Shown: positions 1 to 9,167 of the stretch, one piece after another
How the letters are laid out: every line of letters starts with the position of its first letter
Numbering within the stretch: the first letter of the stretch is position 1
Origin: Ralstonia condita
GTDB taxonomy: Bacteria; Pseudomonadota; Gammaproteobacteria; Burkholderiales; Burkholderiaceae
DNA: 64,000 nt
Assembly: GCF_958405655.1 (NCBI RefSeq)
Contig: NZ_CATYWO010000001.1
Location: forward strand, 434,001 to 498,000
Reading direction: 5' to 3'
Notes under the pieces: model-generated
Told to the model about the DNA's origin: nothing
What the model saw: the letters and a program-made list of their open reading frames with translations, nothing else
Databases searched by the model: none
Translations under genes and position numbers: made by a program

Positions 1-848
1 GTGGTCTGGTAGTACGACAGTGCGTTCTCGATCTCGTCGGCCACCATCAGGCGCGTCGTGCGCAGCATGCGGGTTTGCCACAGCTTGGTCACGTGTGCGC
101 GCAGGAGCGTCGTGTTGCGTTCGCGTTCGCGGGCGGTGAGCGGCGTGTCGCGCTCGGCCAGCAGGCGGGCGATTTCACGCTGCGCATCCAGAATGCTCTT
201 GCGCTGCACCTCGGTCGGGTGGGCGGTGAGCACCGGCACGATCAGCGCGGCGTCGAAAAAGCGGCGCAGCGTTTCGCCGGAGATGCCCTCATCGGCAACG
301 GACAGCAGCGCATGCATCAGGCTGCCCGCCTGCGGCGAGGACCCCGCCAGCGCGTGCACGCGGCGACGGCGGTTGTGATGCTGGTCTTCGGCAATGTTGG
401 CCAGGTGCGAGAAGTAGCTGAACGCACGCACCACCGAGTTGGTCTGCTCACGCGAAAGCGCCTTGAGCAGGCGGTCGAGTTCCTGCTCGGCCTGGCGGTC
501 GCCGTCACGGCGAAAGCGGACGGCGGTCTGGCGGATGGTTTCGACGGTTTCGAACGCGGCAGCGCCTTCCTGCTCACGCAGCACGTCGCCCAACAGGCGC
601 CCCAGGAAGCGGATGTCTTCTTTCAGCGGCTGGTCTTTTGCCGCTGCGCTGCCCGACGAGCGGCGCGAGGTCGGTCCGAGTGATGCGCCGTTGGTCGCTT
701 CCACGACATTGACCTTGGGAGCCGGCCTGCTGGTGGTTTTGGCAGTCTTGGCAGTCTTGGCGGTCTTGGCCGTCTTTGCGGGGGCGGCGGGGGCCTTTCG
801 GGCGGGGGTCGCGCGCGAGGAAGCTCGGCGCGCGGCGGACTGCGTCAT
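1..848 (-). CDS. ppc: Phosphoenolpyruvate carboxylase, N-terminal part (runs off the left edge)
   Basis: This is the N-terminal part of PEP carboxylase, which adds bicarbonate to phosphoenolpyruvate to make oxaloacetate and refill the TCA cycle in the cytoplasm. The gene reads leftwards from an ATG at 848, preceded by GGAGACACC, and is cut by the window edge after about 282 codons. After a low-complexity basic leader the protein shows the family start LGRLLGDVLREQEG and the segment EDQHHNRRRRVHALAG. The leader is Ala/Lys/Thr/Pro-rich and includes four Ala-Lys-Thr repeats, so the protein is longer at its N-terminus than the usual enzyme. An internal start after this leader cannot be excluded. 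The catalytic C-terminal half lies outside the window. Confidence 0.9.
   Translation of the reverse strand, partial: MTQSAARRASSRATPARKAPAAPAKTAKTAKTAKTAKTTSRPAPKVNVVEATNGASLGPTSRRSSGSAAAKDQPLKEDIRFLGRLLGDVLREQEGAAAFETVETIRQTAVRFRRDGDRQAEQELDRLLKALSREQTNSVVRAFSYFSHLANIAEDQHHNRRRRVHALAGSSPQAGSLMHALLSVADEGISGETLRRFFDAALIVPVLTAHPTEVQRKSILDAQREIARLLAERDTPLTARERERNTTLLRAHVTKLWQTRMLRTTRLMVADEIENALSYYQT
739..774. repeat. Four tandem 9-bp units inside the ppc leader
   Basis: Four consecutive copies of a TTGGCAGTC-like unit (the last two vary by one or two bases) encode, on the minus strand, repeated Ala-Lys-Thr in the disordered N-terminal leader of PEP carboxylase. The unit length is a multiple of three, so copy-number change would keep the frame. 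Confidence 0.85.
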
Positions 849-965
849 GGTGTCTCCTGGGTGATAGCTGGGCAGGATCAAGGGTGCCTGCCGGCCGTGG
901 TTTTCTGCATCACTTCCACGTGATGGCCGGTCTGTGGTGAAAAAGCTGCGTGCTACCATTGCCGC

Positions 966-1970
966 ATGTCTTCTACCGCCGCTCCGACCTCCGTCGAATC
1001 CACTCTGACAGCACAGGCGCCGACCAGGCTGGTCATTGCCTCGCGCGAAAGCCGACTTGCACTCTGGCAGGCCGAGTACGTGCGTGCTGCATTGCAAAAA
1101 TACTATCCCGCATGCGACGTGTCTATCCTCGGAATGACAACGCGCGGTGATCAGATCCTCGACCGCTCGCTCGCCAAGGTGGGGGGCAAAGGTTTGTTCG
1201 TGAAGGAACTGGAAGTTGCGTTGGCCGAGGGGCGCGCCGATCTGGCCGTCCATTCGCTCAAGGATGTGCCGATGGAGCTGCCGGAAGGTTTCGCGCTGCC
1301 GGCCATTCTCGAACGCGAAGACCCGCGCGACGCCTTCGTTTCCAACGATTTCGCCGATCTGGCCTCGCTGCCGCCCGGCGCCGTCGTCGGGACGTCAAGC
1401 CTGCGCCGCGAGGCTTCCCTGCGGGCGCGCTTTCCGCATCTGACCATCCAACCGCTGCGCGGCAACCTCGATACCCGGCTCGGCAAGCTGGATCGTGGCG
1501 ATTATGCGGCCATCATTCTCGCGGCCGCGGGGCTCAAGCGCCTGGGCCTGGCCAGCCGCATCCGCTCGACCATCGTGCCGGAAGAATCGCTGCCGGCTGC
1601 GGGGCAGGGCGCGCTTGGGATCGAAATCCGCGCAGATCGCGCCGATGTGCAGGGCTGGCTGGCGCCGCTGCATCACGCGCCGACCGCGATGGCCGTGACG
1701 GCCGAGCGTGCGGTCTCGCGCATGCTGGGCGGGTCCTGCCAGGTTCCGCTCGCCGCGTTCGCCCAGTGGACGGATGCTGGCACACTGCGTCTGCGCGCGT
1801 TCGTGGCCTCGCAGGATGGCTCGCGCAAGCTCGCCGCAGAAAGCCACGCCACGCCGGCCACCGCAGCCGAAGCCGACGCGCTGGGCGTGCAGGTGGCCCA
1901 GCAGATGCTGAACGGCGGCGCGCGCGACATCCTCGCCATGCTGGGCGCCGACGCTCCGCCCACAACCTGA
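966..1970 (+). CDS. hemC: Hydroxymethylbilane synthase (porphobilinogen deaminase)
   Basis: HemC joins four porphobilinogen units into hydroxymethylbilane in cytoplasmic heme and siroheme synthesis. The 334-residue protein has the family signatures ASRESRLALWQAEYV near residue 26, KVGGKGLFVKELE near 72, and the cofactor loop MLGGSCQVPLAA around residue 255, whose Cys attaches the dipyrromethane cofactor. Length is slightly above the usual 310 because of an N-terminal extension of about 20 residues; a start nearer the conserved region is possible. It is followed 15 bp later by hemDX and then hemY, so the three form a heme operon. A TACCAT box lies just upstream of the start. Confidence 0.96.
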   Translation: MSSTAAPTSVESTLTAQAPTRLVIASRESRLALWQAEYVRAALQKYYPACDVSILGMTTRGDQILDRSLAKVGGKGLFVKELEVALAEGRADLAVHSLKDVPMELPEGFALPAILEREDPRDAFVSNDFADLASLPPGAVVGTSSLRREASLRARFPHLTIQPLRGNLDTRLGKLDRGDYAAIILAAAGLKRLGLASRIRSTIVPEESLPAAGQGALGIEIRADRADVQGWLAPLHHAPTAMAVTAERAVSRMLGGSCQVPLAAFAQWTDAGTLRLRAFVASQDGSRKLAAESHATPATAAEADALGVQVAQQMLNGGARDILAMLGADAPPTT

Positions 1971-1985
1971 CGACCACGGCACGCC

Positions 1986-4070
1986 ATGGACGATCGTTTG
2001 CCAACCTCATCCAGCGCGCCACCCGCCGCCCACCCGCCCGCCGATCCGCCTGTGGTGGTGGTCACGCGTCCGCGCGCGCAGGCGCCCATGCTGGTGGCCG
2101 CGCTCGAGCGGCATGGCCTGCGCACGCATCAGTTTCCGCTGCTGGATATCGCCCCGACGCCGAATCTCGATGATTTGCGCGCCGCCCTGCGGGAGCCGTC
2201 GCGGTATGCGCTGGCTGTGTTCGTCAGCCCCAATGCTGTGCAGCAGGCGTTTGCGGCCATGCCGGAAGGATTCCACTGGCCGCCGGACGTGCCGGTGGCC
2301 GTCGTGGGCCCCGCGAGCGCGCTAGCCTTGGCCGCACATGGCGTTGCGCCACCCTCGCATCGCGTGATCCGGCCCGACTCCCACGCCGACGATGCGCGGC
2401 AGGATTCCGAAGCCCTGTATGCCCAGCTCGATGTGCCAGCGCTGCGCGGCCGGGAGGTGCTGATCGTACGGGGCAACGGTGGCCGAGAGTGGCTGGCGGA
2501 CCAATTGCGCGAGGCGGGCGTGGCGGTGCGTGCGGTAGAAGCCTACCGCCGCAGCGTGCCGGTGCCCGATGCCGCAGCCTGGGCCGCATTGCGCGCCGTG
2601 CTGGCGGGGCGCCACGCGTGGACGCTCACCAGCTCAGAGGCCGTGCGCAATCTCGATGACCTTGCGCGCGCCAACCTGACGCCCGCAGAGGTCAACACCC
2701 TGCACGGCGCACACTGTTTTGCGCCCCATGCGCGCATCGTCGAGCAGGCCCAATCGCTTGGTTTTCGCAACGTGACGCTCACCGGTGCCGGCGACGATCG
2801 CCTGCTTGCCGGCGTGCTGGCCTGGGCAGGCGCACACACCGCGCCCGAGCCGGCCGAATCGAATCGTTCTCCTTCTTTCTCCACTGTGACGCAGACTCCT
2901 GTTTCCTCGTCCGTTCCCGCATCGACGCCGCCGGGCGCCGAGCCGGGCCCGGTCCCCGCACCCACGCCGGCCGCCGCGCCGGCTGCCCCCCGCATGATCG
3001 TCAACGACGCACCGCGCCGTGGCGGCTGGTTGATCTGGACGGTGCTGGCCGTGATCGTCGTGGCAGTGGCGGCCCTGCAGGTGCGCAACGAACGCCTGGC
3101 GCGCGACATCCGCCTGCGCGCGCAGCAGAACGAAGCGCTGGCGCAGGAAATGCGCGTGCTGTCGCATGCCGATCAGGACGCCGTCGCCCAGCTGCAGCAG
3201 AAGTTCGGCGCGCTGGATGTCCGCACGACGGAAACCCGGGATCGCCAGTCCGCCCTCGAACAGGCCAGCCAGGACCTCCTGCGCAACCGCGACGATTGGC
3301 AACGTGCCGAGGTCCAGCGCACGCTGGAAGTGATGGCCGAGCAATTGCAGTTGACCGGTAATGTGGCCAGTGCACTGAGTGCGCTGCAGGCCATTGACGC
3401 GCGTCTGGCCACGCTCGACAAGCCTCAGTTCAGCACGCTGCGCCGTGCGGTGGCGCGCGACATCGCCAAGCTCAAGGCGATGCCGTCGATCGACCTGTCG
3501 GGCGCCGCCATGCGACTGGACGACGCCATCAACGCGGTCGATACGCTGCCGTTGGTGTCTTCGGCGCAACCCCTGGAGGCCGAGCAGGCTGCGCAGGGCC
3601 CGCATGCCGCGGCAACCCGGACGGCAAAGCAGGCAAAGCGGCATGTGCCCGCCCCGACGCCGGATGCATCGACGGCGCCAGCCGGCACCGGATGGTCCGC
3701 CGGCGTGCGTGCCTGGTGGGGCCGCCTCTGGGACGACGTTCGCAGCGAGCTCGGCCAGATCGTGCAGGTGCGCCGCGTAGACCAGACCGAGGCGCTGCTG
3801 CTGTCGTCAGACCAGGCGTGGTTCCTGCGGGAGAATCTCAAACTGCGGTTGATGAATGCGCGCCTGGCGCTGCTTTCGCGCAATGACGCCGTCTTCCGTG
3901 CCGATCTCGGTCGTGCCGAGACGCTGCTGACCCGCTACTTCGACGGGCAATCGCCGCGCGTGAGCGCCTTGCGGAACCTGTTGGGACAAGTGCGCACGTC
4001 AGTCGGCACGCTGGAGTTGCCAACGCTGGCCGACAGCCTCGCCGCCGCGCGCGGACAGGGTAAGGAGTGA
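1986..4070 (+). CDS. hemD: Fused uroporphyrinogen-III synthase / HemX-like membrane protein
   Basis: Residues 15-285 are a HemD domain, which cyclises hydroxymethylbilane to uroporphyrinogen III. The start VVVVTRPRAQAPMLVAALER is typical. A Pro/Ala-rich linker (about 290-335) leads to a single membrane helix at about 345-362, then a long charged coiled-coil periplasmic region and a HemX domain reaching residue 694. HemX was once described as a methyltransferase, but it has no SAM motif; its role in the heme pathway is unproven. In many proteobacteria hemD and hemX are separate adjacent genes, so here they are joined. The stop overlaps the region of the hemY ribosome binding site. Confidence 0.92.
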   Translation: MDDRLPTSSSAPPAAHPPADPPVVVVTRPRAQAPMLVAALERHGLRTHQFPLLDIAPTPNLDDLRAALREPSRYALAVFVSPNAVQQAFAAMPEGFHWPPDVPVAVVGPASALALAAHGVAPPSHRVIRPDSHADDARQDSEALYAQLDVPALRGREVLIVRGNGGREWLADQLREAGVAVRAVEAYRRSVPVPDAAAWAALRAVLAGRHAWTLTSSEAVRNLDDLARANLTPAEVNTLHGAHCFAPHARIVEQAQSLGFRNVTLTGAGDDRLLAGVLAWAGAHTAPEPAESNRSPSFSTVTQTPVSSSVPASTPPGAEPGPVPAPTPAAAPAAPRMIVNDAPRRGGWLIWTVLAVIVVAVAALQVRNERLARDIRLRAQQNEALAQEMRVLSHADQDAVAQLQQKFGALDVRTTETRDRQSALEQASQDLLRNRDDWQRAEVQRTLEVMAEQLQLTGNVASALSALQAIDARLATLDKPQFSTLRRAVARDIAKLKAMPSIDLSGAAMRLDDAINAVDTLPLVSSAQPLEAEQAAQGPHAAATRTAKQAKRHVPAPTPDASTAPAGTGWSAGVRAWWGRLWDDVRSELGQIVQVRRVDQTEALLLSSDQAWFLRENLKLRLMNARLALLSRNDAVFRADLGRAETLLTRYFDGQSPRVSALRNLLGQVRTSVGTLELPTLADSLAAARGQGKE

Positions 4071-4072
4071 GC

Positions 4073-5266
4073 ATGCGCTGGGTATTCTGGGTCGCGCTGC
4101 TGTTTGCCGCCGCCGTGGGGCTGGCGCTGTTTACCGAACTCAACCTGAGCAATGTCGTGCTGTTCTATCCGCCGTACCGGATAGAGATGTCGCTCAATTT
4201 CGTGCTGGCTGCGTTGCTGGCGACCTTTGTGGTCCTGCATCTCGTGATGCGTCTGTTCCAGCATGTGGCCGGCATGCCAGCACGTGCCGCAGCCTATCGT
4301 GAACGTACACGCATCCTGCGCGCTTCCGCGGCACTGCGTGAAGCGATGGAAAGCCTGTTTGCGGGCCGCTTTGGCCGTGCCGAACGCCTGGCCCGCGAAG
4401 CCCAGGCCTGGGACGCGCAACGCGAGACCGCGGCGCTGATCGGAGCTCGCGCCGCGCACCGGATGCAGGAAACCGAACGCCGCGACGCCTGGATGGCCGA
4501 GGTCACCTCGGCGGATCGCGAGCAGGCCAAACTCGTGTCGATGGCCGAACTGCTGGTGGATGGGCGCGACGCGGAGGGGGCGCTCGAGAAGATTGCACAG
4601 CTGCAATCGCAGGGGGCGCGACAGATCCAGGCGCAGCGCATTGCGTTGCGCGCGCACCAGCATCTGAAGAATTGGAGCGAGGTGCTGCGTCTGACGCGCG
4701 CGCTGGAAAAACGCAACGCCATTCACGCCGTGCTGGCCGCGCGCCTCAAGCAGATGGCCTGCGAGACGCTGCTGACCGAGCGCCGTCACGACGCCGATGC
4801 GCTTGGCACCTTCTGGCGGGAACTGACCGCCGATGAGCGCCGCTCGCCGCGGATTGCCTCGCAGGCTGCGCTGTATTTCGCGCAGTTGGGCCGCACGGAA
4901 GACGCCAAGCGCATCGTTGAAGATGGCCTCAAGGTGCATTGGGATGGACGTCTGATCCGTCGCTACGCGGATTGCGCCGTACCGGGCAAGGCGTTGCCGC
5001 TGATCCAGCAGGCCGAGAAATGGCTTGCCCAGCATCCGGTGGATGCGGATCTGTTCTACACGCTTGGCATGCTCTGCTTCAAGGAGCAACTCTGGGGCAA
5101 GGCGCAGTCGAGCCTCGAATCTGCGTTGAAGTATGCGGACGCGGAGCACCACGGCCACCTGCGCGCACAGGCCCACCTGGCCCTGGCGCAGATGTACGAG
5201 CAGACAGAGCGGCCTGAAGAGGCGCAGCGCCATTACCGCCAGAGCGCGCTGCTGGCCGTCAAGTGA
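4073..5266 (+). CDS. hemY: HemY-like inner-membrane TPR protein
   Basis: This is a proteobacterial HemY-type protein (not the protoporphyrinogen oxidase of Gram-positives). It starts with two membrane helices (MRWVFWVALLFAAAVGLALF and a second at about residues 40-60), followed by a soluble helical TPR array to residue 397. The C-terminal repeats are clear, for example PVDADLFYTLGMLCFKEQLW. Its job in heme synthesis is not settled; it may organise the pathway at the membrane. The ATG at 4073 is preferred over the GTG at 4067 because AAGGAG sits five bases upstream. It is translationally coupled to hemDX. Confidence 0.88.
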   Translation: MRWVFWVALLFAAAVGLALFTELNLSNVVLFYPPYRIEMSLNFVLAALLATFVVLHLVMRLFQHVAGMPARAAAYRERTRILRASAALREAMESLFAGRFGRAERLAREAQAWDAQRETAALIGARAAHRMQETERRDAWMAEVTSADREQAKLVSMAELLVDGRDAEGALEKIAQLQSQGARQIQAQRIALRAHQHLKNWSEVLRLTRALEKRNAIHAVLAARLKQMACETLLTERRHDADALGTFWRELTADERRSPRIASQAALYFAQLGRTEDAKRIVEDGLKVHWDGRLIRRYADCAVPGKALPLIQQAEKWLAQHPVDADLFYTLGMLCFKEQLWGKAQSSLESALKYADAEHHGHLRAQAHLALAQMYEQTERPEEAQRHYRQSALLAVK

Positions 5267-5315
5267 AGCGTGCCCTGCGCCACCGCTTGCAAACGGTGGG
5301 GCAAGGCAAGGCTCC

Positions 5316-6641
5316 CTATTTATTGACGCGCGATGCCGGTACCGAAAGCGTGAGGATCGCGCCGAGCACCATGGACGCAGCGAGCAAGTACATGCCGGAA
5401 TCGGTGCTCTGCGTGGCATCCTTCAGCCAGCCTACGGCATAGGGGCTCAGGAACCCCGCCAGGTTGCCGAGCGAGTTGATCAGCGCGATGCCGGCGGCCG
5501 CCCCCGTGCCTGCCAGGAAGGCGGTAGGAAGGCTCCAGAACAGCGGCAGCGTGGTCAGGATGCCCATCGTTCCAAGCGTGAGGGCTGCCATGGCCAGCGT
5601 CGTGTTGGTGTGCCACACGGCGGACAGCACCAACCCGATCGCGCCCGCGATGGCCGGAATCGCGATGTGCCAGCGGCGCTCGCGCGTGCGGTCGGCGCTG
5701 CGGGCCACCACGATCATGGCGATGACTGCCGCGCCATACGGGATCGCGGTCAGCAGGCCCACCGATAGCGGATCCGCCACGCCGGTCTGCTTGATCAGCG
5801 TCGGCAGCCAGAAGCTCACGCCATACAGGCCCATCACGAAGGTGAAGTAGATCAGGCTCATCAGCCACACGCGCGGGCTGGCCAGGACGGTGCCGATCGG
5901 CGGGTCCTCTTTCTCGGCTTCCTCGGCGGCGATGTTGCGGGCGAGCAGGGCTTTTTCGGCATCGGTCAGCCACTTCGCGTGGCTGATGCGATCGTCCAGG
6001 TAGAGCAGCACGAATATCCCCACGATGATCGACGGAATGCCCTCGATCAGAAACATCCACTGCCAGCCGGCCAGGCCGTGGGTGCCGGCGAACGCCTGCA
6101 TCGCCCAGCCGGAGACCGGTCCACCGATCACGCCTGCCAGCGCAATCGCCGTCATGAAGGAGGTGGTGGTGCGCCCGCGCCGATGCGCCGGATACCAGTA
6201 AGTGAGATACAGGATGATGCCCGGGAAGAAGCCGGCTTCGGCCAGGCCCAGCAGGAAGCGCATCACGTAAAACATGGCCGGCGTCGTCACGAACATCATG
6301 GCCGCAGAGATGAGGCCCCACGAGATCATGATCCGCGCGATCCAGATGCGCGCCCCGACGCGATGCAGGATCACGTTACTCGGCACCTCAAAGAGGAAGT
6401 AGCCGATGAAAAAGATGCCCGCACCCAGGCCGTACACCGTCTCGCTGAATTTCAGGTCGTTGAGCATCTGCAGCTTGGCAAAGCCCACGTTGACCCGATC
6501 GAGATACGCGACCACGTAGCACAGCAGCAGGAAGGGGATCAGGCGCCAGCTCACCTTGCGGTAGGTGGCTTCTTCGAAGGCGCTTGCGGACTGGGGTTGC
6601 AGTGTGCCTGCGCTGCCCAGCGGTGGGGTGGTGGTTGCCAT
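5316..6641 (-). CDS. MFS transporter, anion:cation symporter (ACS) family
   Basis: The 441-residue protein has 12 predicted membrane helices and the ACS-family pattern: LLCYVVAYLDRVNVGFAK in helix 1 and FEVPSNVILHRVGARIWIAR after helix 2. Family members take up organic acids such as hexuronates, phthalate, tartrate or 4-hydroxyphenylacetate with protons. It lies downstream of an SDR and an aldehyde dehydrogenase on the same strand, so it probably imports the substrate they oxidise. The substrate cannot be read from the sequence. AGGAGACCCG precedes the ATG. Confidence 0.88.
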   Translation of the reverse strand: MATTTPPLGSAGTLQPQSASAFEEATYRKVSWRLIPFLLLCYVVAYLDRVNVGFAKLQMLNDLKFSETVYGLGAGIFFIGYFLFEVPSNVILHRVGARIWIARIMISWGLISAAMMFVTTPAMFYVMRFLLGLAEAGFFPGIILYLTYWYPAHRRGRTTTSFMTAIALAGVIGGPVSGWAMQAFAGTHGLAGWQWMFLIEGIPSIIVGIFVLLYLDDRISHAKWLTDAEKALLARNIAAEEAEKEDPPIGTVLASPRVWLMSLIYFTFVMGLYGVSFWLPTLIKQTGVADPLSVGLLTAIPYGAAVIAMIVVARSADRTRERRWHIAIPAIAGAIGLVLSAVWHTNTTLAMAALTLGTMGILTTLPLFWSLPTAFLAGTGAAAGIALINSLGNLAGFLSPYAVGWLKDATQSTDSGMYLLAASMVLGAILTLSVPASRVNK

Positions 6642-6790
6642 CGGGTCTCCTGAGTTGTTGTGAATTCAGGCCGATCCCGCCTCGTCGGCAACGCCCGTCA
6701 TCCCAAGCAGGCTTGCAAACCGGCCCGACATACCGCCCGCGCATTGTGCGCCTGATCGGCCAATGCCGCCAAGCGCCCCGTAGGCGGGGG

Positions 6791-7549
6791 TCAGACGCAG
6801 CGCCCGCCGTCCACTTCCAGGCACGTGCCTGTGATGAATCCGGCTTCGTCCGAGGCCAGATACAGGCAGGCATTGGCGACGTCCTGCGGCGTGGACAGCC
6901 GCCCCATCGGGATCGTCGCGAGAAAGCGTGCGCGGTTTTCGGGCGTGTCAGGCATCCCCATGAACTGCTCGATCAGACCGGTGGCACCCATCACGGGGTT
7001 GACGCAGTTCACGCGGATGCGGTCCGGCCCCAACTCGGCGGCCATCGCTTTGCTGGCCGTGATGACGGCGCCCTTGCTGGCGTTGTACCAGACCAGCCCC
7101 GGCCGCGGCCGGATGCCCGCCGTGGATGCCACGTTGACGAATACCCCGCCGCCGCGCGCCCGGAAGTGCGGCACCATGTGATGCGCCGTCCAATAGAGGC
7201 TCTTCACGTTGACGGCCATCACGCGGTCGAACTCGTCTTCGGTGATCTGCAGGAGGGGCTTGTTCTTGTGCGTCGTGCCAGCATTGTTCACGACGATGTG
7301 CAGATCGCCGTAACGCTCCAGCGTCGCGCTCAGCAGGTTGGCAACGGCGCCGCCATCCGACACATCGGCGTACACGAAATGCGCATCGCCACCGGCCACG
7401 CGAATGGCATTGGCCACGCGCTCGCCAGCCTCCGCGTTCAGGTCGTTGACGATGACGCGCGCGCCCTCGCGGGCGAAGGTATGGGCGATCCCCTCGCCAA
7501 AACCCGAGCCCGCGCCCGTCACGATGGCGATCTTGCCGGCAAGTCGCAT
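6791..7549 (-). CDS. SDR-family NAD(P)-dependent oxidoreductase
   Basis: A classical 252-residue short-chain dehydrogenase. It shows the cofactor motif TGAGSGFGEG near residue 11, NNAG near 88, Ser near 140 (VNVASTAG) and the catalytic YNASKGA around residue 153. The C-terminus SDEAGFITGTCLEVDGG is typical of the family. The substrate is unknown. It lies 33 bp after the aldehyde dehydrogenase and before the ACS-family transporter on the same strand, which suggests a small catabolic operon that oxidises an alcohol or sugar to an aldehyde and then an acid. The ATG follows GAGGAGACATC. Confidence 0.9.
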   Translation of the reverse strand: MRLAGKIAIVTGAGSGFGEGIAHTFAREGARVIVNDLNAEAGERVANAIRVAGGDAHFVYADVSDGGAVANLLSATLERYGDLHIVVNNAGTTHKNKPLLQITEDEFDRVMAVNVKSLYWTAHHMVPHFRARGGGVFVNVASTAGIRPRPGLVWYNASKGAVITASKAMAAELGPDRIRVNCVNPVMGATGLIEQFMGMPDTPENRARFLATIPMGRLSTPQDVANACLYLASDEAGFITGTCLEVDGGRCV

Positions 7550-7582
7550 GATGTCTCCTCGTTCTGTGGTGGTGGTCCTGCC

Positions 7583-9019
7583 TTAATCGTGGCGGATGGC
7601 GATCGTTTTCAGTGTCGTAAAGCCATACAAGGCTTCGAAGCCCTTCTCACGGCCGTGGCCCGACTGGCCTGTGCCGCCAAAGGGCAGTTCCACGCCGCCG
7701 CCTGCCCCATAGTTGTTGACGAAGACCTGGCCGGCCCTGAGCTTGCGCGCCAGGCGCAACTGGCGGCCGCCGTCGCGTGTCCACACGCCCGCCACGAGTC
7801 CATACGGGGTGCCGTTGGCAAGGGCCAGCGCCTCGGCTTCGGTATCGAACGGCATGGCCGCGAGCAGTGGGCCGAACACTTCTTCCTGCGCCAGCCGATG
7901 CGTGTGCGGAACGTCACGCAGGAGCATCGGCGCCTGGTAATAGCCGGTCTCTGGCGCCTCGGGCACCACCAGCCCCTGCGCCATCACCGGAATGTTGCCG
8001 TGCTGCGCATCGGACACAAAATCCCAGACACGCTGCTGCTGCCTGGGGTTGATGAGCGGGCCGCAGTCCAGATCCAGCGCCGACGGGCCAACCTTGATTG
8101 CCTCGAACACCGAGGCCAGCCGGTCCAGCACGGCCTCGTAGACAGTGCGCTCGATCAGCACGCGGCTCCCGGCCGAGCAGGTCTGCCCCGCGTTCTGGAT
8201 GATGCCGGTGACCACGGCGGGAATGGCCGCCTCCAGATCGGCATCGTCAAACAGGATCTGCGGAGACTTTCCGCCCAGCTCCAGCGTGACGGGCACGTGG
8301 TTCTCGGCGGCGGCACGCGCGATAGCCTTGCCGGTTTCCGGCGAGCCGGTGAACGAGATGTGGTCGATGCCGGCATGGGCCGCCAGCGCTGCACCTGCCT
8401 CGTGGCCGTAGCCCGTCACGATGTTGAGCGCGCCATCGGGCAATCCGGCTTCCGCAGCCAGTTCGGCCACGCGCAGGATCGACAGGCACGCATCTTCGGC
8501 CGGCTTGACCACGCACGCATTGCCCGCTGCAAGCGCTGCGCCCACACTGCGCCCGAAGATCTGCATCGGGTAGTTCCACGGGATGATGTGTGCCGTCACG
8601 CCATGCGGCTCGCGCACGGTCAGCACGGTGGTGTCGGCCGGATAGGGGATGGTCTGCCCGTGCAGCTTGTCGGCAGCGCCGGCATAGAACTCGAAATAGC
8701 GGGCGACGGCGCGGGCATCGGCGCGGGCCTGGCGCATCGGTTTGCCGGTGTCGCGGGCCTCCAGGCGGGCCAGTTCTTCTTCGTGATCAGCCAGACGCAG
8801 GGCCACGCGCATCAGCAGCCGGCCACGCTCGGCCGGGGGCAGTTGGCCCCATACGCCGTCAAAGGCCCGCCGCGCGGCATGCACGGCGACGTTGATGTCG
8901 GTCGCGTTGCCGCGTGCGATCTCGGCAAAGGGTTGGCCGTCGGACGGGTCGAACACCTTGATGCGCATGCCCGAATCGGGCGACATCAGGCGGTTGGCGA
9001 TGAAGTGCTGGGCGTGCAT
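7583..9019 (-). CDS. Aldehyde dehydrogenase (NAD(P)-dependent)
   Basis: A full-length ALDH superfamily enzyme of 478 residues that oxidises an aldehyde to its acid. Visible motifs are IIPWNYPMQIFGR, FTGSPETGK, the glutamate site VTLELGGKSPQ and the catalytic cysteine region NAGQTCSAGSR, then EEVFGPLLAAMPF. The ATG at 9019 has AGGAA eight bases upstream and matches the family start; a longer reading to 9061 exists but has no such site. It is the first gene of an operon with an SDR and an ACS-family transporter. The aldehyde substrate cannot be told. Confidence 0.92.
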   Translation of the reverse strand: MHAQHFIANRLMSPDSGMRIKVFDPSDGQPFAEIARGNATDINVAVHAARRAFDGVWGQLPPAERGRLLMRVALRLADHEEELARLEARDTGKPMRQARADARAVARYFEFYAGAADKLHGQTIPYPADTTVLTVREPHGVTAHIIPWNYPMQIFGRSVGAALAAGNACVVKPAEDACLSILRVAELAAEAGLPDGALNIVTGYGHEAGAALAAHAGIDHISFTGSPETGKAIARAAAENHVPVTLELGGKSPQILFDDADLEAAIPAVVTGIIQNAGQTCSAGSRVLIERTVYEAVLDRLASVFEAIKVGPSALDLDCGPLINPRQQQRVWDFVSDAQHGNIPVMAQGLVVPEAPETGYYQAPMLLRDVPHTHRLAQEEVFGPLLAAMPFDTEAEALALANGTPYGLVAGVWTRDGGRQLRLARKLRAGQVFVNNYGAGGGVELPFGGTGQSGHGREKGFEALYGFTTLKTIAIRHD

Positions 9020-9092
9020 GAGGGGGTTCCTGCAAAGATCGGCAACGTGCGATTTTCGCACGGGTGCGAGAGGGGTGCCCCGTGCCAGGGGC

Positions 9093-9098
9093 TATAAT
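9093..9098 (+). promoter_or_regulatory. Likely sigma-70 -10 box of ppa
   Basis: A perfect TATAAT stands 70 bp before the ppa start codon. I see no convincing -35 box at 17 bp spacing, so this is a -10 call only. Confidence 0.5.
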
Positions 9099-9167
9099 GC
9101 CCGCCGACAGATTTTGACCTTTCTTTCTAACCATTCGCGTCGTTTTCGCGCATTCCGGAGCATTTCC

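Noticed and set aside
5276..5302. CCACCG/CGGTGG hairpin between hemY and the MFS gene as a terminator
   Set aside because: The stem is short and no T-run follows on either strand.
6584..9097. Open frame of 837 codons on the plus strand
   Set aside because: It is antisense to the SDR and aldehyde dehydrogenase genes, both with clear motifs, and its translation resembles no protein.
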